In this document: positions 8,813 through 14,083 of the stretch, in pieces | How the letters are laid out: each line of letters begins with the position of its first letter | How positions within the stretch are numbered: the stretch's first letter is position 1 | NCBI GenBank assembly: GCA_019693395.1 | Contig: JAAMXP010001658.1 | Span: forward strand, 1 to 14,083 | From: Ettlia oleoabundans | Taxonomy: Eukaryota; Chlorophyta; Chlorophyceae; Chlamydomonadales | Direction of reading: 5' to 3' | DNA length: 14,083 nucleotides | Translations under genes and position numbers: made by a program | Notes under the pieces: generated by a model | The model's database searches: none | The model's input: the letters and a program-made list of their open reading frames with translations, nothing else | Told to the model about the DNA's origin: nothing

Positions 8813-9080
8813 CGCGCCAATGGTCGCTGAACGACACACCAAGCGTTTAGCAAGCTACCTTATCTCGCCCTTTGCCACAGCTCTGAAGATTTACGGTAGG
8901 AAAATTGACAGGGTACTGAGTAGCATTTGCCCATCGGACAAACTAATTTCGTGCTACACATCCATCCAGCTCAGCTCAGCGCCGCTTGCCACTTGCCGCT
9001 CGCCGCTCTGCGGCACCACCCTAAAATGAGTCGAGTTCGCTTGCACCACGGTTCCCCCCTCCCAAGCGATCAAAAAACGT
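8813..9080 (-). promoter_or_regulatory. ispD promoter/5' UTR plus 3' end of the upstream coiled-coil gene
   Basis: Only 268 bp separate the stop of the CCDC148-like gene from the ispD ATG on the same strand, so it must hold the first gene's 3' UTR and the ispD promoter and 5' UTR. No UGUAA signal in the minus-strand sense and no TATA box was found. The assignment rests on position alone. Confidence 0.45.
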
Positions 9081-11646
9081 CTACAGTCTTTGTCTCTGGT
9101 CGGACGTTAGGGTGTCCTTGCGCATGGAATGTGCTGGTCTAGCGTTTGCAATGGCCAGCCTGCCAGCCGTGGTGGAATGGAGGGACAGCGCCCGCAGCAC
9201 CTCGTACACCTGCAAGCTTACTTGAAGTTCTCAGTAAGAATACGGAACGTTGGCCTGAACTGATCCAGCTCAATGATAACAGCTGTTCTGAACCCTTTTT
9301 AAATCACAGGTGCCGGTGTCTGCTGGGTGCTCCCTTTAACCCTTTGACTGCCAATTGAAGGATTTGCCGATTTACTGATTCTTGCCAGCCCACCTTGAAC
9401 CGCTGGTCCTTCAGCACTTGGTCCGTGGTGAACCCCAGGGCACCAGCAAACAGCCCATGCTGTTTTTTCAGGCTGGCAGCAGCAGCACTGCTGCTTTGTG
9501 TGGCGGCCCTGACCCGAGCGGGGTCCCGCTGCACAACCGGTGCCACCTGGCCCCTGAGCCGCTCTAAAGCCGCCCGCCGCCGCTGCCCCTCCCGCTCTTG
9601 CTCCTCCGCTCTTTCCCGCCGGCAGGCTTTCTTCTCCACCAGTTTCTGCCGCCGGTGATGCACCCGCTGCCGCCCAATAGCGGCAGCAGCCGCGGCCTCT
9701 CGGGCGGCGACGACGGCTGCCGCAGCTTGTTCTGCCTCTGCTGCTGCCGCCACCACCTGCTGCCGCCGCCAGTGCTCCGCCAGCAGCTGCTTCATGCGAT
9801 CGCGCTGGTTGGCTTCAGCACGGCACCTGGCGGCCTGCTGGTCGGCAGCCGCCACTGCCGCCGCCCAGCGGCTTTCCAGCCCAGCAACCTCCCGCTCCGC
9901 CTTGGCAGCTGTCTGCTGGTCGAGTGATTCATAGGAAAGCAGGCAGGCAGCAAACGCCTCCAGTTGCAACACCAGAACATCTCCTGCTGCCAGGCAGGCA
10001 GTCTCTGATTCCCCTAGTAGCGCCGCTGTCGCCGCAAGGTAAGCTGCCTGCTCCTGCCGCCATCCAGCCTCCAACTGTTGCACCGCGTTCCTCAGCCTCC
10101 CAGCCTGTTTGTACCAACGTATGTGGGACTGTACCTCTTGTGTACTGCGCCATGGAAGCAGCCCCGCAAGCTGACGCAGCAAGTCAGCCTCGCCGCCACC
10201 GCCCGGGCCCATGCACACCCGCCGCTCACGCACGAACCGCCCGTGCTCCTCCGCCGGCCAGCCGTCGGCAGTGGTGCCTGCTGCCAGGCAGCCGGTGCCT
10301 TCTTCTGGTAAGACTGAACCAAAGCAGCCGACTCCTTCAGTTGCTGCAATGCCTACAGTGGTTCCACTAGCTGCTATGCAGCTGCCACTCTGATCTGCCT
10401 GCCAGCTGCCCCTGTCAGCACTTTGGCAGCTGTTCCCCTCATCTGCTGCAAAGCAGCTGCTGTCTTCAATTCCTGTAAGGCAGCTGCAGTCACCGAGGAT
10501 TGAGGTGTTACCGCAGCTTCTCCCCTCCTCTTCTGCTGCCAGGCAGCTGCTGCTTTGTTCGGTTCTGCTGTCACCAAGTGAAGTGCTACCGCGGCTGCTC
10601 CCCTGATCTGTTGTCAGGCAGCTGCTGCTTTCATCCCCTTGACAGCCAATGCCATAGCTGACCGAGCCACTCAGGCAGCTGCTGTCAGCATTAGCAAAGT
10701 TGCTCGCGTCCTGTACATCGGTTGTACCGCTGCAAGTAGGTGCACCTTGCCGCTGCTGCTGCGGCTGTGGCTGCTGCTCCTGCTGCTGCTGCCGCCACTG
10801 CTGCTCTGGGAGGGTAGGGCGCTGATGCCTCCATGGTTGGGCAAGCAATTGCTGTTGGGTGCTGGCCTGAAAGGCCCGGCATGCCGCTTTGCGCTCCTTG
10901 AGCTGCTGTTGGTGTCGAGCCTCGCTGTTAGCAGCCTGAGACAGCACCTGATCCTTGCAACCGGTTGAAGCAAGCGGGTGCTGGCTGCACAGCTGGGAAA
11001 CCCGCTCCTGAAAATTGAGAAAGCTGTTGCTGCACGGCTGAGCAGAGGCGGCGGAAACCTGGCGCTGCACGGCGCGCAGCACCCGCTTGGCAGATGCATC
11101 TGCCGCCGGCAGCTGCTGAAGCAGGCCCTGCTCCGCTGCTTGCACTTGTTGCTGTACTGCCTGAAGTTGCGTGGTACAAATCCTGTTCGTACTGGTGTGG
11201 CCTGCTAACAGTACGGCTACTGCAGCGGCCGCCGCCACCGCCTCTGTCACAGCGCTACTGCAGGCATCTGATATGCCCCATTCCTCTTCTGGCGACACCA
11301 CATCGCGGTGGTCACTTGGTATCCAGATCTGCTGGGCTGTAGAGCCTTCCTCGCCACCCAGCAGCAGTGCTGTTGTGGCACAGCTGCCGTCATGGAAGAA
11401 GGTTGACAGCTCAGACTCGCAATCCGCCAACTCTTGCTCCAACTGCTGCCGCGCCAGCAGCCACACGGTGCGAGCCTGTTGCTGCCTGCCTGTTTCCCGC
11501 TTCTGGTGCAAAAACTCTTCGACTCTTGATGCCTGAATGAACGGCGGGAAAGGTGGGAGCGGTCCGGGCGACAGGTTTGGCGGGAGCGGCAGGGGCAAGA
11601 AGGAACCGTCGTCCCAGGGCATTCCTATGCGGCTACCGGGCACCAT
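9081..11646 (-). CDS. CCDC148/CCDC112-like coiled-coil protein, probably cilia-associated
   Basis: Exon 1 is 11646-9394 (751 codons) and exon 2 is 9209-9081 (TAG), joined in phase 0 across a 184-bp intron; 793 aa in total. The open frame reads past the donor at 9393, but splicing there turns a meaningless tail into RFK-VYEVLRALSLHSTTAGRLAIANARP, which fits the conserved C-terminus of CCDC148/CCDC112-type proteins. Seen in order: a Pro-rich N-terminus, coiled-coil stretches rich in Gln/Ala/Glu, a Q tract (about 275-300), a Cys/Ser/Gly repeat insert (305 to about 455), and a SANT-like block starting WPAEEHGRF at 463 and containing LLRQLAGLLPWRS and EVQSHIRWYKQ. Then come a long Ala/Arg/Glu coiled coil and a DPARV...HGLFAGALGF module. 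The human family members are centrosomal or ciliary; function here is inference. ATG 11646 is the first Met in frame, but CTTACACAG just before it could be an acceptor, so a short upstream exon is possible. Confidence 0.65.
10270..10690 (-). repeat. Degenerate tandem repeat encoding a Cys/Ser-rich segment
   Basis: GGCAGCTGC(A/T)G-type blocks recur, with related units of about 65-80 bp (for example 10480-10543 and 10544-10618). Translated, the units give SSCL(T/A)(T/A)(D/E) followed by GS(S)(R)G(S/N)TS-LGD, repeated with decay across about 150 residues of the coiled-coil protein. All copies stay in frame. Confidence 0.7.
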
Positions 11647-12000
11647 GCCTGTGTAAGCACATCGGTGCACCCTCGCCGGAAGTCAGCAGGCGTCAGAGGC
11701 GCATGGCGCCCGGGCATGGCCATCAAGAGCCGGCTGATGCGCGTACAGAACCTGAGTGCGTCCTTGATAGTGTAACGCGGTGTCGAAAGCGTGCAAACCC
11801 TCTCTAGAGGGAGGGTCTTAAGTCCCAGTCAGCATCGAGGCGCAAGAAAGGCGCCTTTGGTTAGAACCGGCCTCTACAGGCTCCATCGTTCCTGAAGGCA
11901 TCGCAAGATTCTCACTTGAACTCTTGACCGCCTCACCGAGCCACTCCCGGGCCTTAATTCATCACTCTGCACAGTCTACGCGCGGCAAAGAGCAAGCACC
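11647..12000. promoter_or_regulatory. Divergent promoter region between two head-to-head genes
   Basis: The 354 bp separate the inferred ATG of the minus-strand coiled-coil gene from the ATG of the plus-strand zinc-knuckle gene. Both promoters and 5' UTRs must fit here unless an upstream exon exists. No TATA box or known motif was identified. Confidence 0.5.
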
Positions 12001-13379
12001 ATGGGAATCTTAGGCAGCGGCGCCCACCAGATGCAAGGGCGCTACCGCAACACGGTGCGTTCAAGACCATCCATGCAGCTGTTTCACTTCGTCACCGCAG
12101 CGGTCGGAGCGAAGCAGGCAGCCGCAACCGTCACCGAACACGTCCGCGACAGCAGATCTCGCGGCGGCGGGCCCGCAGCGGACCATCAGCACCGCGCAAC
12201 GTGCCGCTCCGCCTCACCCCGCCCGCCGAACGCTTCCCCTCTTTCCTTGGTGCAGAGCCGCTTTGGGCAGCAGCAGGGCGGCGTGCCCACCTGCCAGCGC
12301 TGTTTGCAACAGGGTCATTGGACGTACGAGTGCAAGAACGACCCAGTCTACCAGAGCCGCCCCACACGCACCCAGCAACTCAAAAACCCACGGGTGGGTG
12401 GGTGGGTGGCTGGGTCACTCGCTGCATGAATGTGTACCTTTGAGCGAAGGCCCACATGCGACAGAGTGCCCTGTGCACTTGTGATGGTGCAAATGTGGTG
12501 ATGCTAGAGGAGGGGAGGGTGTGTTTTAAAGACAGGTCAAAAAGTACAGGCAGAGAAGTGGGAGGTGGGGAGGTGGCTGCATGCCTGGTTGGCTGGCTGG
12601 CTGGCTGGCTGACTGGTTTCCTTCCACTCACACCAAGCGCCTCTTGGGGCACCCACCTCTCCACCATATCACCCACCCTGGCTGTCTCCCATTGCCTCTC
12701 AGTTTGAGTCCTGTTCCATCTTCCCACCACCCCACGCCCTTTGTTTCGCCCTTTCTTTCCACCCCCGCAGGCCCGCCCGCGTTTCCTGGACGCCTCAGAG
12801 CTGCCCCCTGAGCTGCGGGACAAGGACTTGGCTGGCGCCCGACTGGGAGGAACGGAAGGGGAGGAGGAGCGCAAGAAGAAGAAGAAGCGCAAGCGGCAGC
12901 GGTCCAGCAGCGGCAGCAGCAGCGGCAGCGATTCCAGCAGCAGCAGCAGCGGCAGTGACAGCGATAGCTCTGGCTCGACAAGCACCAGCGACAGCAGCAG
13001 CAGCGGGAGCGGCAGTTCCAGTAGCAGCAGCAGCGCGAGCGACAGCGATTCCTCTAGCTCGGGACAAAATGGCAGCAGCAGCGGCAGCAGCAGCAGCGGT
13101 GGTTCAAGTAGTTCGGGATCAGGCTCAAGTTCCAGCAGCGGCAGTAGCAGCAGCAGCAGCGAGTCTGAAGGGCGGAAGGGACGGCGTAAGGGCGGCAAAG
13201 GGGGCGGCAAGGGCGCCGCCGCCGCCTCGGCACGGCAGCAGAAGCGAGGCAAGCCCTCTCAGGCGGCCAAGCAGGACGAGGCGGCGGCGCGGTACTACGA
13301 GGAGGGGGGAAAGAAGAACAGGGGGAAGATGAACAGCCGCAGCCGCAGCAGGGACAGGCAGCGGCGGTCCCGCAGCTGA
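12001..13379 (+). CDS. ZCCHC10: ZCCHC10-like CCHC zinc-knuckle protein with Ser/Gly tract and SR tail
   Basis: Exons are 12001-12054, 12256-12393 and 12771-13379 (TGA), all joined in phase 0, giving 266 aa. The ATG has A at -3 and G at +4. Exon 2 encodes one zinc knuckle, [14 protein letters not shown] (residues 31-44; C-x2-C-x4-H-x4-C), followed by [15 protein letters not shown]. This arrangement, a knuckle with GHWTYEC and then RPSRT-x-x-L, is the ZCCHC10 signature. Exon 3 adds [21 protein letters not shown], a Lys/Arg block ([10 protein letters not shown], likely nuclear localisation), about 90 residues that are nearly all Ser with Gly and Asp, a basic Gly/Lys block and a terminal [13 protein letters not shown]. 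Zinc knuckles bind RNA or single-stranded nucleic acid and SR tails mark splicing-related nuclear proteins, so an RNA-processing role is likely but inferred. Intron 2 (377 bp) starts inside a GGGT repeat. Confidence 0.82.
12391..12415. repeat. (GGGT)n microsatellite at a splice donor
   Basis: The donor of intron 2 of the zinc-knuckle gene (CGG|GTGGGT) lies at the first unit of a GGGT repeat. Several GT dinucleotides in phase-shifted positions follow at 4-bp steps. Confidence 0.8.
12586..12616. repeat. (TGGC)n microsatellite
   Basis: A run of GGCTGGCTGG units with minor interruptions lies in intron 2 of the zinc-knuckle gene. Confidence 0.8.
12898..13165 (+). repeat. Ser/Gly-coding low-complexity tract
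   Basis: AGC-rich trinucleotide DNA within exon 3 of the zinc-knuckle gene. Serine is written with AGC, AGT, TCC, TCT, TCG and TCA codons, so the tract is not a simple triplet expansion. Confidence 0.85.
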
Positions 13380-13827
13380 ACCTGAAGGGCAGGGGGGATT
13401 GAGTGTGGCACTCCCAAGTAAGGGGCGGTTTCATCATTGGCGGCAAGGGCAGCCCTTCTGTGATGTCGGCATCAGTCCTCCACAAACACAACTGAGGTTG
13501 GATGTGAGTTGCATAGTAACAAGCGCGGCTGCTGCTGTGGCGGTGTGTGGCGGCGGCCGCTAACCTTCTTGCAACGGTAGTGCAAGCACCCAGTTGATGC
13601 TGGGGTGCTCAACCATACCCCCCCACACTGCCGACGGTGCTACTTCCCCAGGTTGTGCAATCGATCCCTAGACATGTGCAAAGGCTTTGCGTGGTTAGCC
13701 CGCCTGTGGCCCTGCCCTCTTTGCTTCGCCCACCGTGCTTGGGGCGCAGAGCCCCGGCTTGTGCGGCCCTCAGAATTGTTACGTTAACAGGCCAGGACAA
13801 TGTTTGCATGAGCAATCAGTTTCACTT

Positions 13828-13832
13828 TGTAA
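13828..13832 (+). terminator. Candidate UGUAA polyadenylation signal
   Basis: TGTAA follows the zinc-knuckle gene on the same strand, 449 bp past the stop. It matches the chlorophyte poly(A) signal. Confidence 0.5.
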
Positions 13833-14040
13833 GCATATGAACAGCTAAAGACTGGTATAGATAAGTTGGTTGGCGTCGCGGGAAGAATGGTCCTCGTGCA
13901 CAGCATGCTGTGCGAGTTGGGCGGTGCCAGGTCAGTGCAGAGGCAGGATCGCTCAAACGCTTTTGCGGGGTGTGGGCAGAGGGGAGGGCGGCATGGTTCC
14001 AAGTAAACACAATACGACTGGGTTGTGGTGGGCTGATGGC

Positions 14041-14077
14041 TGGTGTGGTGGTGGTGTGTGTGTGTGTGTGGTGTGTA
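14041..14077. repeat. (GT)n/(GTG)n microsatellite
   Basis: A GT-rich run with GTG interruptions lies at the right edge of the window, outside any gene model. Confidence 0.8.
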
Positions 14078-14083
14078 TGGGGG

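Larger units (their letters stand above)
13380..14083 (+). other. 3' UTR and downstream region of the zinc-knuckle gene
   Basis: No supported gene. A short inverted repeat CTTGCA...TGCAAG spans 13568-13586. The first convincing UGUAA signal is at 13828, so the 3' UTR may be about 450 nt. Sequence beyond about 13850 shows no coding structure and ends in a GT-rich microsatellite. Confidence 0.55.

Noticed and set aside
9304..9393. Unspliced C-terminus of the coiled-coil open frame
   Set aside because: A donor at 9393 and an in-phase second exon at 9209-9081 give a family-like C-terminus, so this stretch is treated as intron.
12380..13252. 290-codon minus-strand open frame rich in Leu/Pro/Ser
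   Set aside because: It is the antisense of the Ser/Gly tract of the zinc-knuckle gene; the leucine runs mirror AGC-rich codons and no domain is present.
1..14083. Transposable elements, tRNA or rRNA genes
   Set aside because: No transposase or reverse transcriptase motifs, terminal repeats, cloverleaf sequences or rRNA-like stretches were recognised on either strand.

Overview
The window looks like nuclear DNA from a chlorophyte green alga. Four intron-rich, GC-rich protein genes are visible, with short 5' exons, GTGCGT/GTGAGG-type donors, pyrimidine-rich acceptors ending in GCAG, UGUAA-type polyadenylation signals and many tetranucleotide microsatellites. One gene is a plastid isoprenoid (MEP pathway) enzyme with a transit peptide. 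Another is a coiled-coil protein of a cilia-associated type. No bacterial operon, mobile element, tRNA, rRNA or CRISPR array was seen. All exon models were joined by hand from splice signals, reading-frame phase and protein family continuity; no transcript data were available. The genus cannot be named.

Layout, left to right. (1) 26-3582, minus strand: a probable GT61-type (DUF563) glycosyltransferase, a type II membrane protein of at least 10 exons. Its 3' end runs off the left edge and a 4-N gap falls on one splice acceptor. (2) 3583-4341: intergenic sequence with no gene seen. (3) 4807-8812, minus strand: a complete 10-exon ispD gene encoding 2-C-methyl-D-erythritol 4-phosphate cytidylyltransferase (345 aa, plastid-targeted). 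(4) 9081-11646, minus strand: a two-exon CCDC148/CCDC112-like coiled-coil protein (793 aa) with a Cys/Ser-rich degenerate repeat insert. (5) 11647-12000: a short divergent promoter region. (6) 12001-13379, plus strand: a three-exon ZCCHC10-like zinc-knuckle protein (266 aa) with a very long Ser/Gly tract and an SR tail, followed by its 3' UTR.

The most interesting observation is the C-terminus of IspD. After the catalytic domain there is an Ala-rich linker and then an acidic segment with two cysteines, ending [17 protein letters not shown]. It strongly resembles the redox-active C-terminal tail of CP12, a tail also found appended to GapB and to an algal adenylate kinase. If real, it would suggest thioredoxin/GAPDH-linked redox control of the MEP pathway. 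The DNA encoding the end of this tail also has a decayed tandem copy just beyond the stop codon. Short imperfect tandem duplications (about 36-100 bp) recur elsewhere in the window, one of them over an exon/intron boundary of the glycosyltransferase.

The three minus-strand genes lie head to tail and the zinc-knuckle gene is divergent. No shared pathway links them; this is an ordinary nuclear neighbourhood rather than a functional cluster.
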